Assembly: GCF_005893125.1 (NCBI RefSeq) | Contig: NZ_VCJS01000003.1 | Span: 1-64,000, forward strand | DNA length: 64,000 bases | Direction of reading: 5' to 3' | Source: Nonomuraea basaltis | GTDB taxonomy: Bacteria > Actinomycetota > Actinomycetes > Streptosporangiales > Streptosporangiaceae | Shown here: one piece after another, positions 8,135-17,650 of the stretch | How the letters are laid out: every line of letters starts with the position of its first letter | Numbering within the stretch: the first letter of the stretch is position 1 | Notes under the pieces: generated by a model | Told to the model about the DNA's origin: nothing | The model's database searches: none | The model's input: the letters and a program-made list of their open reading frames with translations, nothing else | Translations under genes and position numbers: made by a program

Positions 8135-8759
8135 GAAGTTCTGCTCCCTTCGCGGATGAGACGCGATTGAGGTCCGTTCGGTTCCGCAGATGCGAAAGAA
8201 TTGGGGCAAGTTTCGCGCGGCCCCGAGCGCACCGGCTCTTCACGGTGCCGCTGGGCACGTCGAGCACCTGAGCTGCGTCTTCGACCGAATATCCCATCAT
8301 GTCGACGAGGACCAGCGCCGCACGCTGGTCGGCGGGTAGGAGTTTCAGAGCGGCCGAAACCTCCATCGAGACCTCACGCTCGACGGTCTGGTCAGGCAAT
8401 GGGGTCTCACGCTCGGCGGCCTCGATGAGCTCGTCGTCGGCCACCGGCCTGACCGATTTACGGCGCATCCTGTCGAGGCAGGCGTTGACCACGATGCGGT
8501 GGAGCCACGTCGTGACGGCCGCCTCGCCGCGAAACGTGGCGGCTTTGCGGTATGCGGAGACGAAGGCGTCCTGCACGGCGTCGGCGGCCTCGTCAGGGTC
8601 ACCGAGCGTACGCAGGGCGACCGCCCACATGCGGTCGCGGTGCCTCTTGACGATTTCACTGAAGGCGTGAGGATCCCCATTGATGTGCGCGGTCAGCAGC
8701 TCGGCGTCTGTGACCGCCGGCCGCTCCGCTGCTGAGGGTGTCTCGGGTGGGGAGTTCAC
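8124..8759 (-). CDS. sigM: ECF RNA polymerase sigma factor SigM
   Basis: 211-residue group 4 sigma factor. Region 2 spans about residues 30-100, with the core-binding and -10-melting helix DAVQDAFVSAYRKAATF. Region 4 spans about 140-195, with the HTH GYSVEDAAQVLDVPSGTVKS that reads the -35 element. The SigM name rests on synteny: it is downstream of murJ and the pseudokinase, and upstream of rsmA and trxBA, as at Rv3910-Rv3914 of M. tuberculosis. The start is GTG at 8759, 15 bp after the pseudokinase gene. The Ser/Ala-rich tail after region 4 is not conserved. Confidence 0.9.
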   Translation of the reverse strand: MNSPPETPSAAERPAVTDAELLTAHINGDPHAFSEIVKRHRDRMWAVALRTLGDPDEAADAVQDAFVSAYRKAATFRGEAAVTTWLHRIVVNACLDRMRRKSVRPVADDELIEAAERETPLPDQTVEREVSMEVSAALKLLPADQRAALVLVDMMGYSVEDAAQVLDVPSGTVKSRCARGRAKLAPILSHLRNRTDLNRVSSAKGAELRDG

Positions 8760-8774
8760 AAGAGAGATTCCTGA

Positions 8775-10283
8775 TTATGCCGATCCGGGAGAGTGCACCA
8801 CTACTTCATAGATGGTGCCATGAAACTTGCCCGCATCCGCCGGAACACGCGTAAACCAGATCAAAACGTACTGACCGCTCGCCGGTTGATCAGGGGTCAG
8901 CGTGGTCTTGCCCGCCGCGTTCTTCTCGGTCGCCACCGTCTTCAGCGAGTCCAGATCGGGCGAGTCGCCCACCTTGAGCTCGACGGCCGCGCCTGGCGCA
9001 TCCGACAGCGTAGCGGCCACGTCGCTGACCTGCACGGACTTGCCCATGTCGAGCAGCAGGCCAACCCCTTTCTTGAGGTTGCCCAGCTCGGCGCTGGTGT
9101 AGGCCTCGGTCTTCCACAGGGTGCTCGTTTTGCCGTCGATGGCCAGCGCGGCCATCTCCGACTTCTCGTCCTGGTCGCCGAGCGGGTCGAAACCCTGGGC
9201 CTTCTCCGGTTCGACGGCCTGGACGGGCGCCGACGCCGAGGTCGAGGCGCTGGGACTGGTGCTCTTGGCCTCGGGCTCGGTAGGGCTGCCCAGGCTGCGG
9301 CCGATCGTCCAGGCGCCGACGCCGACCGCGGCGATGACGAGCAGCACCACCAGCGTCATCAGCACCCTGTTGAGTGTGCTGCCGCCACTGGGCGGCCGCC
9401 GCGGCGGGGGCGGCGGCGGAGGGGCGGTGCGCTGCTGGCGGTGGGCGATGTCCAGGCCCTCGGTGTGCGAGGCGGAGGCCACCGCGGGCGTCGACGGATA
9501 GGAGATCGGGATCGGCATGGGCCTGGCAACGTCGGCCAGCGCCTCGGCGACCTCGGACGGAGTCGTCAACGGGCCCTGGCCCCGGCGCGACTCGGGCAGG
9601 CACGCCCGCACCGTCACCGTGTCGAGGTAGCCGGGCACCCCGGCGGTGACCTGGCGGGGCGTGCAGAACTGGCCGTCGGTCATGGGGGCGGCGGGCAGCC
9701 CGCCCTCCTCCTCATCGCCGGGCCAGTGACCGGTCAGCCCGGCGTAGAGCAGCCGGCCCAGCCCTTCGGCGTCATCGAGCGCCGGCTGGTCGGTGGTCAG
9801 GCCGTACATCGCCGCGTCGACGGCGACGCCGAGCACCTTGACCGTGTTTCCGGTCGTCCACACCAGGTGGGCGGGACGCAGGCAGAGGTGGTAGAGCTGC
9901 GACTCATGGGCGTGCCTGAGCGCCTCGGCGGCCTCGGCCACCAGCCCGGCCGCGCGCTCGGGCTCCAGCGGGCCGGAGGCGAGCAGGTCGGTCAGCGTCT
10001 CGCCGGTGACCCACTCGCTGACGACGTAGGCCGTCTTGTCGTCCTCGGCGGCGTCGAACACCTGGGTCAGGCGCGGGTCGGTGAGCCTGCTCGCGGCGCG
10101 GGCGGCCGTGACCACCTCGTGGACGCGCGGAAAGTCCGGCTCGAAGGTGTGCACGGCCACCGGGCGGGCCAGGATCTCGTCGATGGCCTTCCACAGTGTC
10201 GCGCCGTCGGACTCGCTGACGCGGTCCTCGAGCCGGAAACGCTCGGCAAGACGGGTGCCGGGTTCGACGGCCGACGTGCTCAC
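8775..10283 (-). CDS. MurJ-associated membrane pseudokinase
   Basis: 502-residue protein with an N-terminal Ser/Thr-kinase-like domain (about 1-250), a Pro-rich linker, one transmembrane (TM) helix (near 325-345) and an extracytoplasmic C-terminal domain resembling a discoidin/F5-8C sandwich. The kinase fold is catalytically dead: the VAIK Lys is His (VAVH), HRDLKPxN is replaced by HLCLRPAH, and DFG by LGV. In M. tuberculosis the equivalent is fused to MviN (Rv3910), and there the phosphorylated pseudokinase recruits FhaA to control lipid II export. Here it is a separate gene just after murJ. The GTG start at 10283 is preferred (GGAG upstream); an upstream GTG at 10346 lacks an SD. Confidence 0.85.
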   Translation of the reverse strand: MSTSAVEPGTRLAERFRLEDRVSESDGATLWKAIDEILARPVAVHTFEPDFPRVHEVVTAARAASRLTDPRLTQVFDAAEDDKTAYVVSEWVTGETLTDLLASGPLEPERAAGLVAEAAEALRHAHESQLYHLCLRPAHLVWTTGNTVKVLGVAVDAAMYGLTTDQPALDDAEGLGRLLYAGLTGHWPGDEEEGGLPAAPMTDGQFCTPRQVTAGVPGYLDTVTVRACLPESRRGQGPLTTPSEVAEALADVARPMPIPISYPSTPAVASASHTEGLDIAHRQQRTAPPPPPPPRRPPSGGSTLNRVLMTLVVLLVIAAVGVGAWTIGRSLGSPTEPEAKSTSPSASTSASAPVQAVEPEKAQGFDPLGDQDEKSEMAALAIDGKTSTLWKTEAYTSAELGNLKKGVGLLLDMGKSVQVSDVAATLSDAPGAAVELKVGDSPDLDSLKTVATEKNAAGKTTLTPDQPASGQYVLIWFTRVPADAGKFHGTIYEVVVHSPGSA

Positions 10284-10433
10284 AGGCTCACTCCGCTTGG
10301 CCGATCGGGCGTGTTCATGACTCGACTCACCTGCGTGGTGTCCCACGAAGGCACGTTATGCCGGGTGGATCCGCCCACGCCCCTCCTGCTTCCATTCGCG
10401 CGTGTCGGGACTCCATCGTAGTGCCGAGTTTCT

Positions 10434-12041
10434 TTACCGACCTACCCGTCTCGCGACCATCCCAACGATCGAGTTGACCTCCGGTATGCGCATTCTGTGA
10501 GCCACACCGAGGTACATCAGCAGGCCAAGGCCCCCGCCGATGGCCAGAACAATCAGCGAGTTGACGAAATCGAGCCCGCCGAACACCTGCGTGACCGCCC
10601 ACACCGAGGCCAGTGCCAGCACGGCCGTGGGCAGCGACGCGAGGTACATCCTGGTCAGGGCCATGCCGATGGTCCACCCGCCGAGCCCTCGGACCCGGCG
10701 GCTGGCCAGCCACCAGGCCGTGACCGCGCCGAGCCCGTACGCGATGGCGTACGCGAGCGCCAGCCCCATCACCGCGTAACGAGGCGGCAGCAGCGCGTAG
10801 AACAGGACCATCAGCCCTGCGTTGACCGCGGTCGTGCCCGCGCCGACGAAGACCGGCGTCCGGGTGTCGCCGAAACTGTAGAAAACCCGCAGCAGCAGCT
10901 GGAACACCGCGAACGGCACCAGCGCCAGCCCGTAGACCTGCAGCACGTTGCCGATGTAGACGGCGTCGGAGACGCTGTTGGCCCCGTGACCGTAAATGGG
11001 CACGGTGATCGCCGGGCCGAGCACCATGAGCAGCAGCGACACCGGCACCATGAGCGAGCAGATGAGCCGCACGCTTGACCCGAACTCACCGCGTACGTCG
11101 GCGAACCGGCCCTCCCCGACGGCCCGGCTCATCCGCGGCAGCATGGCCGTGATCACCGAGACGCCGATGACGCCGTACGGCAGCTGGAAAAGCTGGAACG
11201 CCAACGTGTACGGGCTGATGCCGTGCCCCGCCACCACGTCGCCCGCCCTGGCGGACAGGTTGGTGGTCAACAGGAAGCCGAGCTGGGTGACGATCACGTA
11301 GCCGATCGTCCAGACACCGGCCTTGGCCATCTCGCCCAGCCGGGCGTTGCGCAGGTCGAAGCGGGGCACGAACGAGAACCCGACCCGCTTGAGCGCGACG
11401 ATCAGAATGGCGGCCTGGGCCACGATGCCGGCCGTGGTGCCCAGGCCGAGCAGCGCCATCTCGCCGTCGCTGATCCGCTCGATGTCGTCGCCCGCCGAGC
11501 TCACCACGGCGTAGAGCACGAACACGCAGATGACCACGAGGTTGTTGACCACCGGCGCCCACATGGGAGCGCCGTAGCGGTCGCGTGTGTTGAGTATGGC
11601 GCCCGCCACCGCGCCCACGCCGAAGAAGGCCAGCTGCGGCAGGATGAAACGGGCCAGCGTGACCCCGACCTCGTATTTCGGGTTGCCGGGGGCCCAGCCG
11701 GTGTAGAGCTCGATGAGCAGCGGCGCGGCGAAAACGGCCACCACCGCGACGCCCACGAGCACGACCGTGGCCAGCGTCAGCAGCCGCTGCTCGTAGGCAC
11801 GCCCGCCGTCGGGGTCTTGCTGCTGGGCCCGGATGATCATCGGCACGATGACGCTGCTGAGCACGCCCAGGAGCAGCAGGTCGAGGATGCTGTACGGGAT
11901 CGCGTAGGCCGCGTTGTAGGAGTCGCCCAGCGCCTGCGTGCCGATGGCGTACGCGAGCACCATGGTCCGCACGAACCCGGTGACCCGGGACACCATCGTG
12001 CCCGCCGCCATGACGGCGCTGGCCCGCAGCATGCGGCTCAT
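10434..12041 (-). CDS. murJ: lipid II flippase MurJ (MviN)
   Basis: 535-residue MOP-superfamily membrane protein with about 14 transmembrane helices. It is predicted to move undecaprenyl-PP-linked peptidoglycan precursor across the membrane. The N-terminus SAVMAAGTMVSRVTGFVR is the MviN signature, including the conserved Arg residues that line the cavity. The start codon overlaps the stop of the DUF6049 gene by 4 bp (ATGA), so translation is coupled. The pseudokinase gene follows about 150 bp later. Confidence 0.95.
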   Translation of the reverse strand: MSRMLRASAVMAAGTMVSRVTGFVRTMVLAYAIGTQALGDSYNAAYAIPYSILDLLLLGVLSSVIVPMIIRAQQQDPDGGRAYEQRLLTLATVVLVGVAVVAVFAAPLLIELYTGWAPGNPKYEVGVTLARFILPQLAFFGVGAVAGAILNTRDRYGAPMWAPVVNNLVVICVFVLYAVVSSAGDDIERISDGEMALLGLGTTAGIVAQAAILIVALKRVGFSFVPRFDLRNARLGEMAKAGVWTIGYVIVTQLGFLLTTNLSARAGDVVAGHGISPYTLAFQLFQLPYGVIGVSVITAMLPRMSRAVGEGRFADVRGEFGSSVRLICSLMVPVSLLLMVLGPAITVPIYGHGANSVSDAVYIGNVLQVYGLALVPFAVFQLLLRVFYSFGDTRTPVFVGAGTTAVNAGLMVLFYALLPPRYAVMGLALAYAIAYGLGAVTAWWLASRRVRGLGGWTIGMALTRMYLASLPTAVLALASVWAVTQVFGGLDFVNSLIVLAIGGGLGLLMYLGVAHRMRIPEVNSIVGMVARRVGR

Positions 12042-14146
12042 ACGGTCTCACTCTCCCGGTTCTTGGCGGCCCGCGCGACCTTCCGCTCCGACCTGCGCCG
12101 CACGATCCGCGTCACCACGGCGGCCAGCATCACGGTGAGCGCCGCCCCGACGATCACCAGGGCGATGCCGGTGTAGCCGGTGGTGCGGATGGTCAGCCGC
12201 TGCGGCTTGCCGTACGCCTTGCCGTCGGCGGTCCTGAGCTGGACCGTCACCGTGGCGTCGCCGCTGATGCCAGGGGTGGCGATCATCGGCACCTGGACCG
12301 TGCCGCTCTGGCCGGCGCCGATGGTCAGCGGCTCTTCCTGCGGGAACTTGACCTGCAGCAGTTTGGGGTTGTTCGACTTGACGTCGATGTAGAGCGCGAT
12401 GGGGGCGCCCAGCGAGTTCTTCACGCTGATGGGCACCACTCCGTCGCTGCCGGCCAGCGTACGGGGCCGGTCGGGCCCCGCCCCGGTGATCTCGACCCGG
12501 TCGATCCGCTCCGTGACGGCCGCGTCCACCAGCTTGGTCACCGATCGGCCCGTGCGCGTGCTGTTGCGCCAGGCCGAGGAGGTCAGCCTGAGCACCGCCG
12601 CGTCGAAGCTCGACTGCGTCTTCGTCGTCGTGATCAGGGCGGTCAGCTGCGCCTTCGACGCGGCGTCCTTGACCGGCGCCAGGTATTTCTCGCTCAGCTC
12701 TTCCTTGCGGACCTGGTCGGTGTAGGTCAGTCCGGCCCGCGGGACCGACGCCCTGCCCCGCTTGATCGACTCGAGCGTGGTCAGCTCCAGCCACGGCAGC
12801 CGGTTTGCGGTCTTCAGCAGGCCGTTGACGAGCGTCGGGTTGGGGTCCCACCGCCGGGACGGGGCGACCACCAGCGACCTGGGCCGGGTCTGGCCGGGCT
12901 CTGCGGCGATCATCGCGGTCTCGGCGATGAAGCGCTGCGTGCTGAGCAGCAGGGACGTGGAGGTGGCCGGCTCGAACAGGCGGCTCAGCTCGGCGTCCGC
13001 GACCAGCGCGGTGACCGGCCCGTTCACCGAGTCGAGCGTGGCGGCGGCGTCGGGCGTGAACGTGACGGGCGGCTGCGGCGGCAGGTTGGTGGAGTTGAGC
13101 AGAACCGTGTCGACCTTGGTGTCGGCGACCGAGAGCAGGTCGAGCGCGTCAGGGTCGAGCAGGCCCGCGGGCGGCCAGTTGACGGTGGTCTTCACGTCGC
13201 GGTTGAGCAGCGCCTTGGCCTTCTGCTGGCTCAGCTGGATGGCCCGGTTGGGCAGGGCGTCCAGCCCCTGGTGTGCCAGCGCGGCCACGTCGGGGTCGGC
13301 GTACGGGACCGCGACCACGGGAGAGGCGGCCAGCGCGGTGCGCATGGTCGTCAGCCACTGCCCGGCCTCGGCGTTGGCCGGTTTCTCCTGTGCGCCGTCC
13401 TTGGTCTTGACGGTGTACTTGCCGGACATCGTGTTGACGTCGTCGAGCAGCGCGGGATCGACGAGCCACGTGACGGACTTGGGCGCGGCCTGGGCGATGC
13501 GGGCCAGGTCGGCCAGGCGGCCCTTGCCGGTGATCGACTGGCTCAGCTTGTCGTCCACGAACACGGCGTCGTCGGTCGCCCGGTGCGGCTGGTCGATGAC
13601 GGGCAGCGCGACGGCCAGCTTGTTGAGCGGCGGCTTCGGCTCCGTGGACGGCGCGTAGGTGAGGTAGGTCCGCTGCGCCGCCAGCGAGACCCTGTATTGC
13701 GACACGTCCACCGCGATCGGGTAGACGCCGAACGTCCGCATCCCCATCTGGATGGGCGTCGCGGTGAACTCCCAGGACGCCTGGTCCCCCGGGGCGAGCG
13801 GCTGGAGGTCCATGGCCGAGGAGTCCGAGGGGGTCTGCGGGAGCGTCGCGGGGTTCTGGTCGGTCTGGTAGGCGGCCATCAACGCGCGGTCGGTGAACTT
13901 CTGCTGCGTGTAGCGCAGCCGCACGCGCAGGCCGGTCTGCGGCGCGCCGGTGTCGTTGCGCACCGTCCCGGTGAATTTGATCACGTCGGTCATGCTCTTC
14001 GGCACGTCCGGCGAGATCGAGGAGATCGTGACGGTGAACGGTAGCCTGCTCGCTTTCGCGGCAGCCGGATCCGGCGTCGCCGCCACCACCGTGGGGGCGA
14101 GCAACGCGGCGGACAGCACGGCGAGCAGCGTGGCCTTACGGATCAC
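12038..14146 (-). CDS. DUF6049 family secreted/membrane protein
   Basis: 702-residue protein with a signal peptide (about residues 1-30, ending near VVAATPDPAAA), a large extracytoplasmic region and one C-terminal membrane helix (about 665-690) followed by a basic tail. No catalytic motif is recognisable. It is the counterpart of the conserved gene just upstream of mviN in mycobacteria (Rv3909) and streptomycetes, and it is coupled to murJ by a 4-bp overlap. A role with MurJ in envelope assembly is an inference from that fixed neighbourhood. Confidence 0.85.
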   Translation of the reverse strand: MIRKATLLAVLSAALLAPTVVAATPDPAAAKASRLPFTVTISSISPDVPKSMTDVIKFTGTVRNDTGAPQTGLRVRLRYTQQKFTDRALMAAYQTDQNPATLPQTPSDSSAMDLQPLAPGDQASWEFTATPIQMGMRTFGVYPIAVDVSQYRVSLAAQRTYLTYAPSTEPKPPLNKLAVALPVIDQPHRATDDAVFVDDKLSQSITGKGRLADLARIAQAAPKSVTWLVDPALLDDVNTMSGKYTVKTKDGAQEKPANAEAGQWLTTMRTALAASPVVAVPYADPDVAALAHQGLDALPNRAIQLSQQKAKALLNRDVKTTVNWPPAGLLDPDALDLLSVADTKVDTVLLNSTNLPPQPPVTFTPDAAATLDSVNGPVTALVADAELSRLFEPATSTSLLLSTQRFIAETAMIAAEPGQTRPRSLVVAPSRRWDPNPTLVNGLLKTANRLPWLELTTLESIKRGRASVPRAGLTYTDQVRKEELSEKYLAPVKDAASKAQLTALITTTKTQSSFDAAVLRLTSSAWRNSTRTGRSVTKLVDAAVTERIDRVEITGAGPDRPRTLAGSDGVVPISVKNSLGAPIALYIDVKSNNPKLLQVKFPQEEPLTIGAGQSGTVQVPMIATPGISGDATVTVQLRTADGKAYGKPQRLTIRTTGYTGIALVIVGAALTVMLAAVVTRIVRRRSERKVARAAKNRESETV

Positions 14147-14196
14147 GCGGTTGTCCGAGCTGGAGTACGACGACGCACGCCCGACATCGTACGGGT

Positions 14197-14721
14197 TCAG
14201 TGCCGCCGCGCGACCGCCTCACGTGATCCTTTCGGCCGTGGGCCGCGGAGGTCGACCATCTTGCCTGGCAGGAGTGTCAGCAGGTCGAGCGCGCGAATGG
14301 ACAGGGCTGTGTGCCGTTCGCCGGTGGCGGTGAAGACCGGCTCGGTGTCCATCGACACCCGGTCGTCGATGAGCATCGGCAGCGACTCGGGCAGCAGCAG
14401 CGGGCAGACCAGCCCGTCGGCGTAGTCGCTCGCCGCGTTGACGACGCGCGCCGGAGCGGGTCGCACCTGGCGCGCGCCGAGCAGTCCACCGACGGCCCCT
14501 GGGCGCGGGGGAGCCGCCACGGGAGAGACGACCGCGATGACGGCCTCGCGGCCGATCCTGGTGGCGACTTCGAACACCGTGACCATCAGGCACCTTTCCG
14601 GCGCCCGCGAGAGCGTCTCCGGGAGTTCTTCCGCGCAAGTCATGGGACGCGGAAGGCGTACGATCTCATGATGGACTTGGTGTGCGAGGAGCCAGCGGTG
14701 GATCGCGAGGGCGTCCTTCAT
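14197..14721 (-). CDS. YbaK/ProX-like aminoacyl-tRNA deacylase domain protein
   Basis: 174-residue protein resembling YbaK/EbsC editing domains, which hydrolyse mischarged aminoacyl-tRNAs. The opening helix ALAIHRWLLAHQVHHEIVRL followed by a Cys-containing CAEELPETL segment fits the start of that fold. Identification is moderate because the later catalytic segments diverge. The ATG at 14721 is chosen for its excellent AAGGAGG; an in-frame upstream GTG lacks one. It precedes the DUF6049-murJ operon by 50 bp and could share its transcript. Confidence 0.65.
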   Translation of the reverse strand: MKDALAIHRWLLAHQVHHEIVRLPRPMTCAEELPETLSRAPERCLMVTVFEVATRIGREAVIAVVSPVAAPPRPGAVGGLLGARQVRPAPARVVNAASDYADGLVCPLLLPESLPMLIDDRVSMDTEPVFTATGERHTALSIRALDLLTLLPGKMVDLRGPRPKGSREAVARRH

Positions 14722-14838
14722 ATATGCCTCCTTGCCTCGTGCCATGGCCCCCGACGGTCCCTTGACCGAAGGTAACCCGGACCTGGTGTGGCTCGGGGGA
14801 TATGTTCCGGAAGTTCAAGACGAAGGACCCGACCCGGT

Positions 14839-16278
14839 TTGTCCGACTCAACTTTGACCGAAAGCCAGCGGCGGGCCATGACCGGCCTGTTCCGCAAGAT
14901 CGCTCCGGTGGCCGACGAGCTCGGCCGCCTCTTCGTCGCGCGAGGGCATGAGCTGGCCCTCGTCGGCGGTCCTGTGCGCGACCTCCTGCTCGGCCGCATC
15001 GGCAACGACCTCGACCTGACCACCGACGCCCGCCCCGAGCGGGTGCTGGAGATCGTCAGAGACTGGGCCGACTCCGTGTGGACGATCGGCATCGACTTCG
15101 GCACGGTAGGCCTGCGTAAGGGCAGCTGGCTGATCGAGATCACGACGTACCGGAGCGAGTCGTACGACCCCAAGTCGCGCAAGCCCGAGGTCATGTACGG
15201 CGAGACGCTGGAGGCCGACCTGGAGCGGCGCGACTTCGCGGTCAACGCGATGGCGGTACGCCTGCCCGAGCACGAGTTCGCCGACCCGTACGGCGGGCTT
15301 GAGGACCTGGCCGCCAAGCGGCTGCGGACCCCGAGCACGCCCGAGCAGTCGTTCGGCGACGATCCGCTGCGCATGTTGCGGGCCGCCAGGTTCGCCTCGC
15401 AGCTCGGCTTCTCCGTGGACGTGCGGGCCGTGGCGGCCATGTCCGCGATGGCCGAGCGCATCGAGATCGTCTCCGCCGAGCGCATCCGCGATGAGCTCGA
15501 CAAGCTCATCTGCGGCACCTACCCGCGCGAGGGGCTGCGACTCCTGGTCGAGACGGGGCTGGCCGCGCACGTCCTGCCCGAGCTGCCCAAACTCCGCCTG
15601 GAAATCGACGAGCACCACCGGCACAAGGACGTCTACGACCACACGCTGACGGTGCTCGAGCAGGCAATCGCGCAGGAGGAGGACGGCAAGCCGGACCGGA
15701 TCCTGCGCTGGGCGGCGATCATGCACGACATCGGCAAGCCGAAGACGCGCCGCCACGAACAGGGCGGGCGGGTGTCGTTCCACCACCACGAGGTGGTCGG
15801 CGCCCAGCTGACGAAGAAGCGGATGGCCGAGCTGAAGTTCCCCAAGGACGTGGTGTCCGACGTCGCGCGGCTGGTCGAGCTGCACCTGCGCTTCCACGGC
15901 TACGGCACGGGGGAGTGGACCGACAGCGCCGTGCGCCGCTACGTGCGCGACGCCGGCCACCTGCTGGACCGGCTGCACAAGCTGACCAGGGCCGACTGCA
16001 CCACGCGCAACAAGCGCAAGGCGGCCGCGCTGTCGCGGACCTACGACCACCTTGAGGAGCGCATCGCCAGGCTCGCCGACGAGGAGGAGCTGGCCAAGAT
16101 CCGGCCCGAGCTCGACGGCAACGAGATCCAGCGCGTCCTCGGCATCGGGCCCGGGCCGGTGGTGGGGCGGGCGTACAAGTTCCTGCTCGAGCTCAGGCTC
16201 GACAAGGGCATGATCGGCAAGGAGGCGGCCACCGAGGCGCTGCTGGAGTGGGCCAGGTCAGACGACGCGGGCGCGTGA
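14839..16278 (+). CDS. cca: CCA tRNA nucleotidyltransferase with HD domain
   Basis: About 479-residue class II nucleotidyltransferase that adds or repairs the 3' CCA of tRNAs. This genome needs it, since the two tRNA genes in the window do not encode CCA. The N-terminal head has VGGPVRDLLLGR and the catalytic DLD of NDLDLTTDA. The RRDFAVNAMA motif and a tRNA-binding helical region follow, then an HD domain (HDIGKPKTRRH). The start is uncertain: TTG at 14839, with GAAGGA upstream, gives the length expected from homologues that have an SxLSxxQRRA leader; GTG 14788 and ATG 14878 are alternatives. Its 3' end overlaps the MFS gene tail by 21 bp. Confidence 0.93.
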   Translation: MSDSTLTESQRRAMTGLFRKIAPVADELGRLFVARGHELALVGGPVRDLLLGRIGNDLDLTTDARPERVLEIVRDWADSVWTIGIDFGTVGLRKGSWLIEITTYRSESYDPKSRKPEVMYGETLEADLERRDFAVNAMAVRLPEHEFADPYGGLEDLAAKRLRTPSTPEQSFGDDPLRMLRAARFASQLGFSVDVRAVAAMSAMAERIEIVSAERIRDELDKLICGTYPREGLRLLVETGLAAHVLPELPKLRLEIDEHHRHKDVYDHTLTVLEQAIAQEEDGKPDRILRWAAIMHDIGKPKTRRHEQGGRVSFHHHEVVGAQLTKKRMAELKFPKDVVSDVARLVELHLRFHGYGTGEWTDSAVRRYVRDAGHLLDRLHKLTRADCTTRNKRKAAALSRTYDHLEERIARLADEEELAKIRPELDGNEIQRVLGIGPGPVVGRAYKFLLELRLDKGMIGKEAATEALLEWARSDDAGA

Positions 16279-17544
16279 CGACGTCGTGATCGCCCGGTAG
16301 GCCAGCGCCGCCGCGGGGTAGCCGACCGCGATGATCGCGACGGCCAGGTAGGACTTGCCGTTCGCGGGCAGGATCGCCGCAGACAGGGCTGCGGCGAGGA
16401 CGTACATGACATTGAAGAGCATGTCGTAGATCGAGAACGCCCGGCCCAGGTAGATGTCCTCCACGTCGCGCTGGACCGTGGTGTCGGCACAGATCTTGAC
16501 GCTCTGCCCCGCCACGCCCAGCACGAACCCGGCGACCGGCAGCCCCCACTCCTGGAACGGCAGCACCAGCGCCGCCGCCAGCACGCCGGCCGCGGACAGC
16601 GCCATGGGCACCCAGCGCTCGATGGTGAAGCGCTCGGTCGCGTACGGGGTGATGATCACGGCCAGGAGGTAGCCGACGCCGGAGGTGGCGATGACCAGGC
16701 TGACCCCTTCCAGCGCCGCGTCGGCGTCGCCGTTGTAGAAGTAGTAGCGGTAGAGGATGATGCCGAGCGCGGTGGCCATGCCGTAGAAGAAACGGTGCGC
16801 GGCCATCGCGCCCAGGGTGGCGGCGGCGACGCGGTGGCTCCCCAGGTGCTTGGCGCCGTCCACGAGGCCGACCACCACGTTGCGCACGGCCTGGCTCGCC
16901 TGCGGCCTGTCGGGGTTGTACGAGGGGCCGAGCAACTGGCGGTCCATCGTCCGCGCGACCAACGCGCTCAGCCCGAACACCACGCCAGAGGTGGCCAGGA
17001 GCAGTGCCACGCCGAAGTCGTCGCCCCCGAACAGTTTGCGCAGCAGGACCCCCGCGCCCACGCCCACGAACGTGACCACGGTGCCCGACGTGGGCGTGAC
17101 GGCGTTGGCCGCCATGAGTCGCTCCGGGGGCACGACGTGCGGCAGCGACGCGCTGAGCGCGGACAGGAAGAACCTGTTGACCGCGAGCACGCTCAGCGCC
17201 GCCGCGTAGAACGCGGGGTCGGGCACGTCGGCGGCGACCAGCCCCGCGGTGACCAGCAGCAGCCCGCCGCGCACGAGAGGCGCGATCATCAGGATCTGCC
17301 GGCGCGACCAGCGGTCGATGAACACGCCGACGAAGGGCCCGAGCACGCTGTACGGCAACAGCAGCACGGCCAGTCCGGCGGCGACTTGGAGGGCGGTCGT
17401 CTTGCTCTCGGGACTGAAGAAGGCGAATCCGGCGACGCCGAACTGGAAGATCCCGTCGGAGAACTGGGAGACCAGGCGCGTGCTGAACAGCCGCCTGAAG
17501 TCCCTGCCTCGCAGGACCACGCGGAGATCGGCGACAAATGACAC
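16258..17544 (-). CDS. MFS transporter
   Basis: 428-residue major facilitator superfamily permease with 12 predicted helices. The VFIDRWSRRQILM loop between helices 2 and 3 is the MFS A-motif (here DRWSRR). It resembles the MFS_3/enterobactin-exporter type drug or metabolite exporters. It is convergent with cca (21-bp overlap of the 3' ends) and divergent from idi. The substrate is not deducible. Confidence 0.85.
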   Translation of the reverse strand: MSFVADLRVVLRGRDFRRLFSTRLVSQFSDGIFQFGVAGFAFFSPESKTTALQVAAGLAVLLLPYSVLGPFVGVFIDRWSRRQILMIAPLVRGGLLLVTAGLVAADVPDPAFYAAALSVLAVNRFFLSALSASLPHVVPPERLMAANAVTPTSGTVVTFVGVGAGVLLRKLFGGDDFGVALLLATSGVVFGLSALVARTMDRQLLGPSYNPDRPQASQAVRNVVVGLVDGAKHLGSHRVAAATLGAMAAHRFFYGMATALGIILYRYYFYNGDADAALEGVSLVIATSGVGYLLAVIITPYATERFTIERWVPMALSAAGVLAAALVLPFQEWGLPVAGFVLGVAGQSVKICADTTVQRDVEDIYLGRAFSIYDMLFNVMYVLAAALSAAILPANGKSYLAVAIIAVGYPAAALAYRAITTSSRARVV

Positions 17545-17650
17545 GCCGCCAGCCTAGCCAAGCGGTAGCCCTCTAGGATGCGCGAGAGGCTGGCGCAGCA
17601 GGTGGGTCATGGGTTCCGAGCGGTCGTCATGATCACGTACGCTTCATAGC

